64,000 nucleotides of DNA from NCBI GenBank assembly GCA_932294295.1, contig OW028576.1, positions 48,998,199-49,062,198 of the forward strand, written 5' to 3'. Positions within the stretch are counted from its first letter, which is position 1. Each line of letters starts with the position of its first letter. Origin of the DNA: Alitta virens. Lineage: Eukaryota; Annelida; Polychaeta; Phyllodocida; Nereididae. The translations under genes and the position numbers were made by a program. The notes beneath the pieces were generated by a model. It saw only the letters and a list, made by a program, of their open reading frames with translations. It was not told where the DNA came from and searched no databases. This document shows, in pieces, positions 1-10,710 of the stretch.

Positions 1-79
1 TATTTTGGATTATACTGTAGTAATCTACAATGTACCAGTGGTAGATGTAATGATGAGACCACTGTGAGTATGCACATAC

Positions 80-208
80 CTGCATTTTGCCATGCATTCA
101 TTGGAATAAGTTTTTCCGTCACTCCCGCATACGGGGTCTACCACTTGAGCGCAAATGCAATCTGGAACTTGGGGTTTACATTCTCCTTTTGTGACTTTTG
201 TTTGGCCA
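80..208 (-). CDS. Kazal-domain exon 4 of a secreted protease-inhibitor-like gene
   Basis: This exon encodes one complete Kazal domain, the disulfide-rich fold that inhibits serine proteases or acts as a follistatin-like spacer. Read on the minus strand it gives a cysteine-rich peptide with the hallmark DPVCGSDGKTYSNEC followed by MAKC. The acceptor is a TTTATTTCAG tract at 209-218. The donor is GTATGT starting at 79. It begins with one base completing a split codon and ends two bases into the next, exactly as exon 3 does, so the two join in frame. The coding sequence must continue beyond the left edge because the donor is intact. It is too short and spliced to appear as a long ORF. The domain call is secure; which protease it inhibits cannot be judged. 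Confidence 0.85.
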
Positions 209-228
209 CTGAAATAAAGGAGACAATC

Positions 229-605
229 GAAATCATCCTAATATCTGCAAAATCATCCTAATATTTGCAAAATCAAAATCATCCTAATATCTGCAAAATC
301 AAAATCATCCTTATATCTGCAAAATTAAAATCATCCTTATATCTGCAAAATTAAAATCATCCTAATATCTGCAAAATCAAAATCATCCTAATATCTGCAA
401 AATCAAAATCATCCTACTATCTGCAAAATCAAAATCATCCTAATATCTGCAAAATCAAAATCATCCTAATATCTGCAAAATTAAAATCATCCTAATATCT
501 GCAAAATCAAAATCATCCTAATATCTGCAAAATAAATATCATCCTAAAATATCTGCAAAATCAAAATCATCCTAATATCTGCAAAATTAAAATCATCTTA
601 ATATC
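229..605. repeat. 26-bp minisatellite in the intron next to Kazal exon 4
   Basis: About fourteen imperfect copies of a unit containing TCATCCTAATATCTGCAAAA, mostly 26 bp apart. Variants (ATTAAAA for ATCAAAA, TACTAT for TAATAT) are scattered along the array. It lies about 20 bp upstream, in transcript sense, of the exon 4 acceptor. Each unit read on the minus strand contains GATTTTGCAGAT, a good-looking 3' splice site. Confidence 0.9.
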
Positions 606-690
606 TGGCTGTCGGCCTGTCCTGACCAGCCCTATCTTGTGCTAAAATATGGGGTGTAAAGCCCATCTCACCCCACCCAAACCCAAGTGG
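606..690 (+). mobile_element. 3' fragment of tRNA-derived SINE (family A)
   Basis: The stretch with CTGTCCTGACCAGCCC and GGGTGTAAAGCCCATCTCACCCCACCC matches the tail of the full SINE A copies (CCTGTCCTAATTAGCCCATC ... GGACGTAAAGCCCTAATCCACCCACC). It is diverged and 5'-truncated. Confidence 0.45.
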
Positions 691-1020
691 CAAATGCACT
701 CTACAGTCATGCCAATCCAGCTATTGCATACCTAACTGCACTCAGGCATAGTATGTTGCCCTCACTGGTTAACTCATTGTTATAGTTAATTCCCTCCAGA
801 GTGCAAACTGTACTAATAAAGTCAGTAATACAAATCAAATTAGTGAATATGCTAAATGGAATATATGTTAGTTATAATCGAGAGTTAACTAACAATTTTG
901 TTTATTATATCCCTCCATTATCTGCAACGGGACATAACCAACAAAGATGTTAGTTAACTCCCTTCTACTCGGGGTATAACTATTACTTATGACTGATTAA
1001 CTAACTGTTAACCACTTGCT
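691..1020. other. Intron sequence without recognisable features
   Basis: AT-rich intron 3 of the Kazal gene. It contains several short variants of GTTAACTAAC in both orientations but no exon or element that can be named. Confidence 0.5.
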
Positions 1021-1211
1021 GGAGTGGGGGCCTAGCTCAGTGGTAGCACGTTTGGCTTCCAAACATTGGGTCCCAGGTTCAAGTCTCAGTTGAGCCTATG
1101 TTGGATAGCTGTTTCATCAATCATCCCATGCCATGGTCCCTGCCTGTCCCGATTTGCCCATCAGGTGCATAAATACAGGACGTAAAGCCCTATTCCATCC
1201 ACCCTCCGCTT
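1021..1211 (+). mobile_element. tRNA-Gly-like SINE A, copy 1
   Basis: A tRNA-like head (box A in CCTAGCTCAGTGGTAGC, anticodon-loop-like CTTCCAA, box B in GGTTCAAGTCTC) is followed by a family-specific body (CATGGTCCCTGCCTGTCC, TCAGGTGCATAAATACAGGA). It is flanked by the 10-bp target duplication ACCACTTGCT at 1011-1020 and 1212-1221. The anticodon position TCC points to tRNA-Gly ancestry. It is not a functional tRNA because the stem pairing is poor and a long tail follows. Confidence 0.85.
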
Positions 1212-1610
1212 ACCACTTGCTAACACCAGACTGATGCTACTGACACTGGTCGATCTGGTGTGTTTTCCGAGCCCTGTTATTACAGCTAATTTTGAAAGGC
1301 AATTTTAAAAATTTCTGACAAGGCTTTTTATCATTGTGGAAGAAAGAGTGAGTATGGTATGTTGGAATTTTGAAAAGAAAAATTCAAATACACTGTACAA
1401 AAAACTAAAATTCTGCTTTAAGTAATATTAGTGGGTTCATCTTCTTCAAAATTAATATAATGACCAGAATATATTCAAAACATTCTGAAAATGAGATAAC
1501 ATGACTTTCTACACCTTTTGTTATTGCATAATTTGTATACTTATGTACTTATGCGCAACCGGTTTATGTGCTCAAATTCAATATGTTTATTAGCTTAGTT
1601 ATGTACTTAC

Positions 1611-1730
1611 GCGCAATTGGCTAAACATCCGCTGTTATAAGTTTTCCCGTCTTCTCCACAGACTGGATCGATGACTGTTGAGCAAATGCATGATGATCTT
1701 TGGCAAACTCCTCCTACATATGTTACGCTC
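1611..1730 (-). CDS. Kazal-domain exon 3 of the same secreted gene
   Basis: Minus-strand translation gives a Kazal domain with SCICSTVIDPVCGEDGKTY and CLANC. The acceptor is TTGTTTCAG at 1731-1739. The donor is GTAAGT beginning at 1610. The length of 120 nt is one base plus 39 codons plus two bases, which matches exon 4 phase for phase. A 25-bp minisatellite starts only about 13 bp upstream of the acceptor. Confidence 0.85.
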
Positions 1731-1742
1731 CTGAAACAAGGT

Positions 1743-2043
1743 TACAGGACAACATAATCCAATGCATTATAGGACAACATAATCAAATGCATTGTAGGAC
1801 AACATAATCCAATGCATTATAGGACAACATAATCAAATGCATTGTAGGACAACATAATCCAATGCATTATAGGACAACATAATCAAATGCATTGTAGGAC
1901 AACATAATCCAATACATTATAGGACAACATAATCAAATGCATTATAGGACAACATAATCCAATGCATTATAGGACAACATAATCAAATGCATTGTAGGAC
2001 AACATAATCCAATACATTATAGGACAACATAATCAAATGCATT
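1743..2043. repeat. 25-bp minisatellite organised as 50-bp dimers
   Basis: Twelve copies of AGGACAACATAATC plus ATGCATT, 25 bp each. Two variants alternate regularly (AATCCAATGCATTAT and AATCAAATGCATTGT), so the array has a 50-bp higher-order period. It fills the intron between exons 2 and 3 up to the exon 3 acceptor. Confidence 0.92.
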
Positions 2044-2093
2044 ACCGAGATACGGAACTAGACCTATCCATGCTGAAGTGTAATACATATAAT

Positions 2094-2480
2094 TAGGGCT
2101 GCACACCGGTTCTGCATATACCGTTAGTACAGGTACAAGGGTAACGATGCGGGTATTGATATCATCATTCATAATAACGATGCAATTAAAGGGTATGCAG
2201 AGTCGCGTTTTTTTAGCAAACAAGACACCTGCTACCCAGATGTTCCAGTGTTTTTGCAGAAAAATATCAGCCCACTTAATTGCACATTAAAAAGCAGACT
2301 GGAAATATTCCATAGTGATTTTTTTCATGGTATTTCATTTGTAATTTTCACTTACTGTAGGCTGTGTACAATTCTGCTATTGATACAGCTTAACAATACA
2401 TATCATGATACGTATCGTATTGGTTTTACTGTATCATGATATGTATCGTATCGTTTTAAAGATAAGGGTGTACAGCCCTA
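2094..2480 (+). mobile_element. hAT-type MITE, copy 1 (387 bp)
   Basis: Terminal inverted repeats begin TAGGGCTGCACACC and end GGTGTACAGCCCTA. They are flanked by near-identical 8-bp duplications (CATATAAT at 2086-2093, CAAATAAT at 2481-2488). Internal sequence is rich in the palindromic ATCATGATACGTATCG type. No transposase ORF is present. The 8-bp duplication and the terminus fit the hAT superfamily. The right end lies about 50 bp from Kazal exon 2. Confidence 0.88.
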
Positions 2481-2532
2481 CAAATAATGTATGTAAAAAT
2501 TACAATGAAAGGAATTTAGAATTGGAACTTAC

Positions 2533-2647
2533 TCGCATCTTGCTCGGCAGAAATTACTGTATGTTCTCCCGTTCGCCCCACACACCGGTTTGTAGATTTT
2601 TGGACACAAATTGCAGGGAAGAGTTTGAAGAGGAAATGCTGCTGAAT
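2533..2647 (-). CDS. Kazal-domain exon 2 of the secreted gene
   Basis: Minus-strand translation gives a Kazal domain with [20 protein letters not shown] followed by CRARC. The acceptor is TTTTTTCAG, with two further CAG acceptors 6 and 9 nt inside that keep the frame (possible NAGNAG-type variation). The donor is GTAAGT at 2532. The exon starts with two bases of a split codon, which complements the single base left by the signal-peptide exon at 10656-10710. It ends two bases into a codon, matching exon 3. The chain 1-2-3-4 is therefore in frame throughout. Confidence 0.83.
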
Positions 2648-2819
2648 CTGAAAAAATAATCATTAATATTAACTAATTAAATATATATACTTGCCAAGAT
2701 ATATTAACGGTTAATGTATTCAGATATAAGAGCTCGCAGGGCATCGCTTTTTTTCATCTGTGATTTGGTATTTTTGTAACCCACTGTACAGAATGCCAGA
2801 TCCGCTAGATAACATAAAA

Positions 2820-3215
2820 AGTTTACATGGTCAAGCACCCGAATACCAAGACCTTCTTTAAATACAGACGACACGAAGAACTGGGCTTCGTTCAGGAAAC
2901 GGTGGTCTCTGTCTCTCTGTCCCTTTTACCTGACGTAAGACATTCGCAGAGAGGTCTTTCAGTATTGCTGGGCCTAAATGGTGGAATGAGCTGCCTATTA
3001 CAGTCAAAGAAGCCACAAATGCATAGACTTTTAAACATATTTTAATGACTTTCTTATTTAATAAATTTTAAACCAATTAATATTCACTTATACATACACT
3101 GGATTTTATAGTGTACACTTTATTTATCTTTAATATTTATTATTAACCGCATCTGATAATGTATTATTCTAAGACAGCGCTATATAAATAAAGTATTTGT
3201 ATTTGTAAGATAGAA
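2820..3215 (+). mobile_element. 3' end of a CR1/L2-like LINE
   Basis: The translated stretch around 2938-3040 has the end pattern of CR1/L2 reverse transcriptases (an SQRGLSVL-like box, a WWNELP-like box, then a basic tail). It is followed by a 3' region ending GCGCTATATAAATAAAGTAT, the usual style of an L2 tail. Frameshifts are present and only the 3' end survives. Confidence 0.6.
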
Positions 3216-3649
3216 TAATATATACTGTATTTAGTCCATGACGCTAACTCTTGGTACAACATCATCCCAAGTTGACAAATACACATGCATACAGTCACAC
3301 CAAAAATTATTCGGAAACTTTCAGAATTTGATATAAATTCTCACTTTAATACCAGTGAAGGTGAAATCAGATTTCATGGCACCATTCAAAAGCTTATATA
3401 TAAATGGCAGTGTTGTTCTATGGCTACGGTTTCATTGACTAGTCTATTGTAGTTTTATAAGTTATATAAAGTTACATATTTGAAATTAAAGGTGTATGAA
3501 TAATTTTTGGGGTGACTTAATGTTTTGTTGTAACCAAGACCAAGGCCTTGTGTCTGTGCTTTTGATTCCAAAAAGATTGTCAACTCTATTCTGGTCATAT
3601 TATTAAAAGAATGTTTAAATGTTCTATGTATCAATACAACTGGGACTGA
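3216..3649. other. Intron 1 sequence, nothing recognised
   Basis: AT-rich sequence of Kazal intron 1 with no ORF or motif that can be named. Confidence 0.4.
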
Positions 3650-4145
3650 AGCTTAGTCAGCTTATATGACCAGCAGCTATTGAGGCAGATGTAAGGATGA
3701 GATGATAAGACATGGAGTCCTCCCATGTTATGCATTTACCCCATTGGTGGGGACTTCTACTCGCGTCAGCACAGACACCAACCAAGTATCAGGCACTTCC
3801 AATTTAACGTCTCATGCAATCAACATCCAGCTTGGATGTAGCTCATGAAGAGTGCCCGGGCCTGGGACCAAATCCGGATCCAGGGACCTTCAGCAGAGCT
3901 GACCAATGTGGAGGGTGGGTGATTAGGGCTTTACGTCCTGTATTTCTGCACCAATTGGGCTAATTAGGACAGGCAGAGACCATGGCAATGAGACGAAGGA
4001 TGAAACAGCCATCCAACTTAGGCTCGACCGGGAATCGAACCCGGGACCCAGCGGTTGGAAGCCCAGAGCGCTACCTCTGAGCTAGGCCTCCGCCCCTGAC
4101 CAATGTGGAACTGGTGGATGCCTTAACCATTAGGCCACCCAGCGG
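3650..4145 (-). mobile_element. tRNA-derived SINE B, interrupted by SINE A
   Basis: Read on the minus strand it starts with the tRNA-like head GGTGGCCTAATGGTTAAGGC. It continues through GTCAGCTCTGCTGAAGGTCC and ends with TGGTCATATAAGCTGACTAA. Related copies lie at 6838-6990, 7130-7790 and 14570-14705. A SINE A copy (3912-4095) has inserted into it, so SINE B is the older of the two. Confidence 0.75.
3912..4095 (-). mobile_element. SINE A copy 2, nested in SINE B
   Basis: A minus-oriented SINE A with a clean box B (GGTTCGATTCCCGG on the minus strand). It is flanked by a perfect 13-bp target duplication CTGACCAATGTGG at 3899-3911 and 4096-4108, both inside SINE B. This is direct evidence of retroposition into the older element. 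Confidence 0.9.
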
Positions 4146-4902
4146 CTAACATTGGCCACCTTTGGAACATTCTATCAACATCATTGATGCTGCGCCCCGA
4201 TGTTGGGCCGATCTGGGGTGCATCTGTTGCCTTCAAGGAGTTCCCTTGGCTCCTTAAACTAATTTTTTATTTTGATTTATAGTTTTTTTTTATTATCATT
4301 TTAATCATTTTCTTTTTCTTTGTTAATATATTGGTGTTTTTTGTTGTTGTTTTTTTTTTTTTGGTGGAGAAATAAATAAGTCTGAGTCGGTATAATAAAA
4401 TAATTAAAAGTGTTTTTTCTATGTTTTACAGTTATTCAACCTCTTCACAGTCTCCTCACTCCATAAGTCACGAGGGTGTGTTATTTTATTCACCCACTTA
4501 AGAACTTCCTTTTGTCTTACTAAGCAAATACAATTCATCATTTCTGGCGTGTGCTCTATATGTAAGACACGTCAAAATGCAGACTGCCTTACAAATACGA
4601 TATATTTCAACTTACAGTGGGTTCACATAAAGTGCTTACTTTTGCTAGATGTTCATACTAAAGTGCCCACAATGACTCATGATTCTATGTGTTATGCTCT
4701 TGAATAGCCAGCAGGTCAACACTGGAACTCTTTTGCATTATTACATACAACTGCATCGTGACCCATCAAATATATCACTTGCTCATCTATGATCTATGCT
4801 ATGTCATAGCAGTCAATTTTCATACGAATGAACCCACTGTAATACATATTCTAATTGAACATTGTATTTTTGGCTTATTTTTATATCTTATATCAACATG
4901 TT

Positions 4903-4907
<5 letters not shown>

Positions 4908-4935
<28 letters not shown>

Positions 4936-5110
4936 AATTGATGGATTGATGGACTGATTGATTGACTCTAACCATTGCATGGCAATCACTAATATTATTG
5001 AAACTATTCTACATGTTTATATATATACCTCTCTACCTAACTACCTATCTACCTAACTACCTACCTAACTACCTACCTACCTACCTACCTACATATCTAC
5101 CTTTCTATCT
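4908..5110. repeat. Simple repeats (TTGA)n and (CTAC/CTAA)n
   Basis: A run of GATT tetramers at about 4908-4965 and a CTACCTA/CTAACTA run at about 5030-5105. ORFs reading TYLPTYLP through them are repeat artefacts. Confidence 0.9.
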
Positions 5111-5544
5111 GCATACATATAGATTATATATTAATATATTACGTATATATATATCAGTATACAGTGGATGTAGTAGAATTTAATATTCAAGTTGAGTGTC
5201 TTTTCAATATGATAGATATTAGTAAAAAAAAGTCTGCAAAAAAATTTACTATTTATCATTCCTTCTGCCACTTTTTTACATAAATGTATAACTTTTTCAG
5301 AATTCCTCAAAACATACCAAAAAGAGTATATATGTTGTAGACTTATTCCTATTACTGCCATCTTACTTACCATGTACACGTAGGTCAATTTCATTTCAGT
5401 CTAACTGACTTGGTACGTCATGTTTTAACTGATTAGATGCCTAGTTCAGTGAACAGATTGGTGTTGATCCACCAATTAAAATTGCTATTAACTAGATTTG
5501 AGCAATTTATAAATGGAAAGCTGTTTGTGAAATGGCAGTCAATA

Positions 5545-5945
5545 GTGGTTGGTGGGTAGATTAGGATTTTACGTCCTGTATTTCTTCACCTGATGGGCTA
5601 ATTAGGACAGGCAGGGACCATGGCAATGAGATGAAGGATGAAACAGCCATCCGACTGAGCTAATCAAACCCATGACCCAGTGGTTGGAAGCCCAGCACTC
5701 TACTACTGAGCTGAGGGGTGGGGTCCTGGCTTAGTGGTAGCATGCTGGGCTTCCAACCACTGGGTCCCGGGTTCAACCCGGTCGAGCCCAAGTTGGATGG
5801 CTGTTTCATTCATCATCCATCATCTCATTGCCATGGTCCCTGCCTGTCCTAATTAGCCCATCAGGTGCATAAATACAGGACTTAAAGTCCTAATCCACCC
5901 ACCCCCTACTTCTGAGCTAAGCCCCCACCCCTATTAAATAAATAA
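5545..5945. mobile_element. SINE A pair: plus copy nested in the head of a minus copy
   Basis: A minus-strand SINE A (5545-5712) breaks in its tRNA head at CTACTACTGAGCT. A plus-strand copy follows (about 5716-5905). The missing head of the first copy then resumes with CTACTTCTGAGCTAAGCCCCCACCCC. The two CTACT.CTGAGCT stretches are the target duplication. The plus copy has the better-preserved tRNA-like part, with CTTCCAA in the anticodon loop and box B GGTTCAACCC. Confidence 0.8.
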
Positions 5946-6837
5946 GTCATTCTTTACATTCCAATGTTAATTCAAACCATATATTTTAATAAAAATTCTC
6001 TTAAACGTATCAGCAATGTTTCTTAAAGTTGGAATGATTTTTCAAATTGCATTTACACGTGTTGCTGAAGTATGTATTGTCTGACGGTATCCATTTGGTA
6101 TTATAAAAATAATTTACCGTTATGCTCTTTTGTTTGTTTTCTCTTTTGGCCATGTAGAATTCCTGTGTGTAAAACTTATATACTCACAAAACCACATTTC
6201 TATAGAACTCTGTTCATCTGATACCATAAGTGAGTAAAAAAGATTGACTGAGAAACGTGTTTAAACTGAAAACTAGTTCTATTCATTGTACGTCCATACT
6301 TATGTCATTTTCTTTTTTTTTTACTATTTTCTAGCAGCTCCATGCTATATTTTAACTTTTCTTTACATTTTCATAGAAAAAGGCCTTATTTCTGGACAAT
6401 TTTCTAAGTTGAACCTGCTGACATGTGACTCAGCTGCCATTGCGTGTCAAATACACATTGTGTGTCAAGCTACTAAGTCAATAAAAGTTTGTGTCAACTC
6501 TGTCAAACTCTCTCTGAAGAGCTAGAAATCTTTTGTTGTACATTTTAACAATGTGTTCTGTATGTTACCAGGTGTTTATACTTTTTTCTGCTCAAAATCT
6601 GAGATAACATTTGTTCCAAATATTTTTTATCAACCATAAAAGATTTTTTTATATATATATATATTATCCACATTGTATGTCTGGAATTTAAGTTAGTTTT
6701 TCTTTTATGTGCATATTTGAGTTTTTATTCATATTATAATTTCTTGCAGATATGTCTCATTTATCATTTAAATTTGTCAAAAGAAAGATTTTTGTCGCAC
6801 GAGACATTTATCGGAGGTGAATTGTACTCAATGTCTA

Positions 6838-6990
6838 TGAGGGGACAAGTAAAAGGCCCCACCCATGGGTAAATGTGTGACATGGTGTGGACTCCAAGCA
6901 GCCTTATCGTCTCATCATTATGTCTGCTTCGGCAGCTGGTCATATAAGCTGACTAAGCTTCAGACCCAGTAGCATTGAGACATTGATACA
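6838..6990 (+). mobile_element. SINE B, truncated copy
   Basis: Matches the 3' half of SINE B (GGTGTGGACTCCAAGCAGCC, then TGGTCATATAAGCTGACTAA). The tRNA head is absent. Confidence 0.65.
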
Positions 6991-7129
6991 TCTGCTGATT
7001 CTGCTCCAAGGCATGGGAATAAAAATATGGTATTTTTCAATCTTAAATCCATTGCCTTTTCATCTCATCATTACATCTGCCTGAGGAAGGTAATTGTCAT
7101 TGCCGTAATACTACTGGTCTGAAGCTTAT

Positions 7130-7790
7130 TCAGCTTCAAAAAATGCATCAAAATTGTATATTTATTACCAGCTGCCAGAAACGTAATGATGAGATGATTA
7201 TACATGGGCGTCCACACAATGATTACATTTACCCCATGGGTGGGGTATTTTACTTGCCTCAGCATAGACACCGAGTACAAGACACCTCCAATTTAACGTC
7301 TCATCTGAATGACATCCAACCGAATCTAACCCGGGACCTTCAGCAGAGCTGGCCAACGTGGAATTGATGGATGCTAGGGCTGTACACCGGTTCTCAATGT
7401 ATCGTTTGTACCGGTACAAGAATAACGATACAGGTATTGATAACCATTATATAATAATAACGATACAATTAAACGATATGCAGAGCGGTGTTTTAGCTAA
7501 CAAAACACCTGATACCCAGATGTTCCAGTGATTTTGAAGAAAAATATCAGGTCACTTTAATTGCAATGACATTAAACAACCCTATGGAATTATTCCATCA
7601 AGATTTTGTTCATTATTGTGAATTGTCAATATTGTAGGCTTTGTTTATTCTCCTATTGATACAGCTTAACGATACGTATCATGATATGTATTGTATCGAT
7701 TTTACTGTATCATGATACGTATCGTATCGTATTAAAGATAAAGGTGTACAGCCCTAACTGATGCCTTAACCATTAGGCCACCCTGCTGCT
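7130..7790 (-). mobile_element. SINE B copy split by a hAT MITE
   Basis: The minus-oriented SINE B tail at about 7130-7374 and its tRNA head at 7757-7790 (GGTGGCCTAATGGTTAAGGC on the minus strand) are separated by a MITE. Compare the unbroken arrangement at 3650-4145. Confidence 0.75.
7375..7756 (+). mobile_element. hAT-type MITE, copy 2 (382 bp)
   Basis: TAGGGCTGTACACC and GGTGTACAGCCCTA termini sit inside SINE B. The flanking 8-mers are ATGGATGC and ACTGATGC (6 of 8 match), consistent with an old 8-bp duplication. It is about the same length as copies 1 and 3. Confidence 0.85.
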
Positions 7791-7799
7791 AAGGACATC

Positions 7800-9520
7800 A
7801 GTTCTTCCTTAACATTGATATGAACTTTCTTCTTCATTATACAACATGTTCAACAACATGTACTTTCAGTTAAAAACATTAGAAATACCACTCTATATGC
7901 TGTGACAAATAGGTCACTTCTGTACCTATCACAGATACCTATCTGTTTTATGCCAGTTTTACTGGAATGATGTTTAAAAATGATAAAATTCAAGAGGAAT
8001 ATTTTTGTCTGTTAAGTTAAGTATATAAGGAAGTCTAAACGGAGCGATGAAGAGCACAGCAGACATTACAAAGAAGCAGAGTGCAAAGAAGGAAATATTT
8101 CAGGTGTATGGTGTTATAACAATGTCTTTGAGACCGTGAAATTGTTTTATTTCGCTTGTGTTATTGGATGCCTGAATATCTTGAACATTTATGTAAGCGA
8201 AGTTGGCTCCAGTAAATTTGCTGCCTAAGCTTTCTCAGTCATTGCAAGTCGTGTCTGTAATAACTCTATTTAAAGTGGATGACTTTTTCTGCATGTTCTG
8301 TGTGTCATGCATCAATTCATTGCATCACGTGCATGTTTGTTTGTTCTGTTTTGTGTGTGGTGTTTTTTGTGTATTGTCTGAATGAAGGAGTTTTCTAAAT
8401 GATTCATCAATTATATCTTATCTTAATCTAAATATAATAAAATTAACTTGTACCAATGATGGCTTTAAAATTAAAAGAAATCTAAGAGCCATCCCAGATT
8501 GCACTCCAATTTGGGACAACATTGTTTCAATATTGGCCACAATGGCCAGACATCGTTTCCATGATCATCTAGTTAAATAATATATAATAGTGAAAATTTT
8601 AAAAATAGACCAAAAAATAAAATTATAAAAATAGACCAAATTGTATCCGCACTATTTTTATGACACCGCGTTTACGTGCAAAATCCCAATTGTCTTCATG
8701 CTTGAGAAAGAACTAGAAAATGTCTTTAAAAAAATTGTTTATGTAAAAATGTAGCATGCAAAAGATGACACCCAGGCCTAGGCTGTCATAATTTGAAGAG
8801 TTCAATGTCGTATGCTTTACAGTACAAACAGTGATTGCCATAAATTTACTTACAAATGTATTTGAAAGTACAAAAAAACAGGGGGCAGTTCATTATATTA
8901 TTTTGTTACAAATTATTGAATTGTGTATGTTTTATTTATTTTACATGTAGCATATGGGAGGGAGGTTTTCTATGAATTTATATAATATATTATAGAGCAT
9001 TATCATTTCATCATTACGCTAGCCTCAGTCGTGAGAATAAGATTATTCTCCTCTGCAGTTTCATCATTATGAACTTATTTGTCATCTCATCATTACATCT
9101 TCCTGAAGAAGATGAGCTGCGCTGACTTGTTATAACTTTTTATTTGTAATATATAAGAAGTTATTCCAATATACCATTTAATACTATTTATGCTCATATA
9201 TAGCCTAAAAGGAAAATAGAGCATAACAATTACTTTATTTACTTTGGCTACATTTCATATCAATGCAACCTTACATGGCAATACAACTATATATACACTT
9301 ATAGGCTTTTCCCAACTTCATTTGTGTATATAAGGCATTTACATCAGAACAATAATCTTGAGTTATGATGTTCTATCATTCTATTTATAAACCTCATTAC
9401 AAAGACCATTGGGGTAAATTTAGGGGTCTTAATTGTGGTGGAAAGTCCAATAATGTATTTCAATCATTTTAACCTGTAACAGAATTCCATAGATGTTTGT
9501 AGTAAAATTCGCAATCTTAA
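7800..9520. other. Long intron sequence of the Kazal gene, no gene seen
   Basis: AT-rich, with short ORFs only. A degraded SINE B-like fragment (CATCTCATCATTACATCTTCC) lies near 9080. Nothing else can be named. Confidence 0.4.
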
Positions 9521-9730
9521 CAGTGAGGTGGACTTAATAGTGAGGTGTTCTTAATAGTGAGGTGGTCTTAATGGTGATGTTGTCTTAATATTGAGGTGGT
9601 CTTAATAGTGAGGTGGTCTTAATAGTCAGGTAGTCTTTATAGTCAGGTGGTCTTATGGGTCATCAATCAATATTACACACTGTCAGGTGATAATAGTGAG
9701 ATGGTATTAATAGTGAGGTGGTCTTTTAGA
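9521..9730. repeat. 17-bp minisatellite
   Basis: About ten diverged copies of GTCTTAATAGTGAGGTG. The same word recurs once far away at 13253-13270. Confidence 0.8.
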
Positions 9731-10273
9731 ATGTTTAGGATAACGTTTTTTCCAGATTACTGTTGCTTTTTAAATTATTGGATTTTGTTATATTGAGGTT
9801 GTAACATTGGCAGACACTGTATAATTATAACAACAACATGCTAAAAATGTAATACCATTAAATACATTTATTATACACAATAAAGTAACTATTTAAATTA
9901 TCAGGGCATATCATTGTTATTCATGTTTATTAGTTTATTTGTATGTAGGTCATGTGAAGTTAAAATTCCAGTTGCGTGTTAAAAATATTTCGTCAAAAAC
10001 AAGTCAAAAGTTTTCGTGTAGAACTTGTTGACTTGCCAAGAGCTTTGACACAGTTGACTGTTTATACAATATAGTCATTTTGACTGGGGGACTTCAATAA
10101 TTGGCAAACATTCAATGGTACAAAGAGCCATTCTATAGCCAACATATATGATACAGCAATACACTATATAATATGACATTTGCTATTAAATTATCATTAA
10201 TGTTACACTACTTACAGATAAACTTTGCTGTCAAATTATATTAATCTTGTAAATAAAAAACTGTATTTTGTAG

Positions 10274-10495
10274 ATAGATAGATAGATAGATTGATTGATT
10301 GACAGATAGATAGGTAGATAGATAGATAGATAGACAGAGAGGTAGATAGATAGATAGATAGATAGAGAGATAGATAGAGAGACAGATAGACAGAGAGACA
10401 GATAGACAGAGAGATAGATAGATAGATAGAGAGATAAATAGATAAATAGATACAAAGATAAATATATATATTATATAGATAGATAGATACATTTA
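10274..10495. repeat. (GATA)n microsatellite with GACA and GAGA variants
   Basis: About 220 bp of GATA tetramers with GACA/GAGA interruptions. The overlapping minus-strand ORFs made of SIYLSIYL are products of the repeat, not genes. Confidence 0.97.
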
Positions 10496-10655
10496 TCATC
10501 CCATCTGCCTTGCCAAATACTCAGCATACAATTCACCTATTCATAAAACATACTAGCACATAGTAAGGTATTCTCTAATATATTCTATGAATAGTCCACA
10601 GTTAACTAAAATGTAATTATACATAATTATATATAATATACAACATAGTACTCAC

Positions 10656-10710
10656 CCACTGAGGTTAATGTGACAGCTAAAAGTAGCACACACCCAAGTA
10701 AATGTGTCAT
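10656..10710 (-). CDS. Signal-peptide exon 1 of the Kazal gene
   Basis: On the minus strand an ATG at 10710 opens an 18-residue peptide, MTHLLGCVLLLAVTLTSV: a short polar start, an uninterrupted hydrophobic core and a small residue next. This is a typical secretion signal. A GTGAGT donor follows at 10655. One base is left over, and the next Kazal exon (2533-2647) begins with exactly two, so the joined codon is complete. Intron 1 is then about 8 kb. No alternative downstream exon with matching phase was seen closer. A promoter should lie to the right of 10710 but no convincing TATA box was found. Confidence 0.7.

Noticed and set aside
229..2043. CRISPR-like arrays
   Set aside because: The repeats are contiguous with no unique spacers, in a eukaryotic genome; they are minisatellites.
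1021..5905. tRNA-Gly genes at the tRNA-like segments
   Set aside because: Stem pairing is poor, each is followed by the same SINE body, and target duplications flank them.
10231..10499. Three overlapping minus-strand ORFs rich in SIYL
   Set aside because: All are translations of a GATA microsatellite in its three frames.
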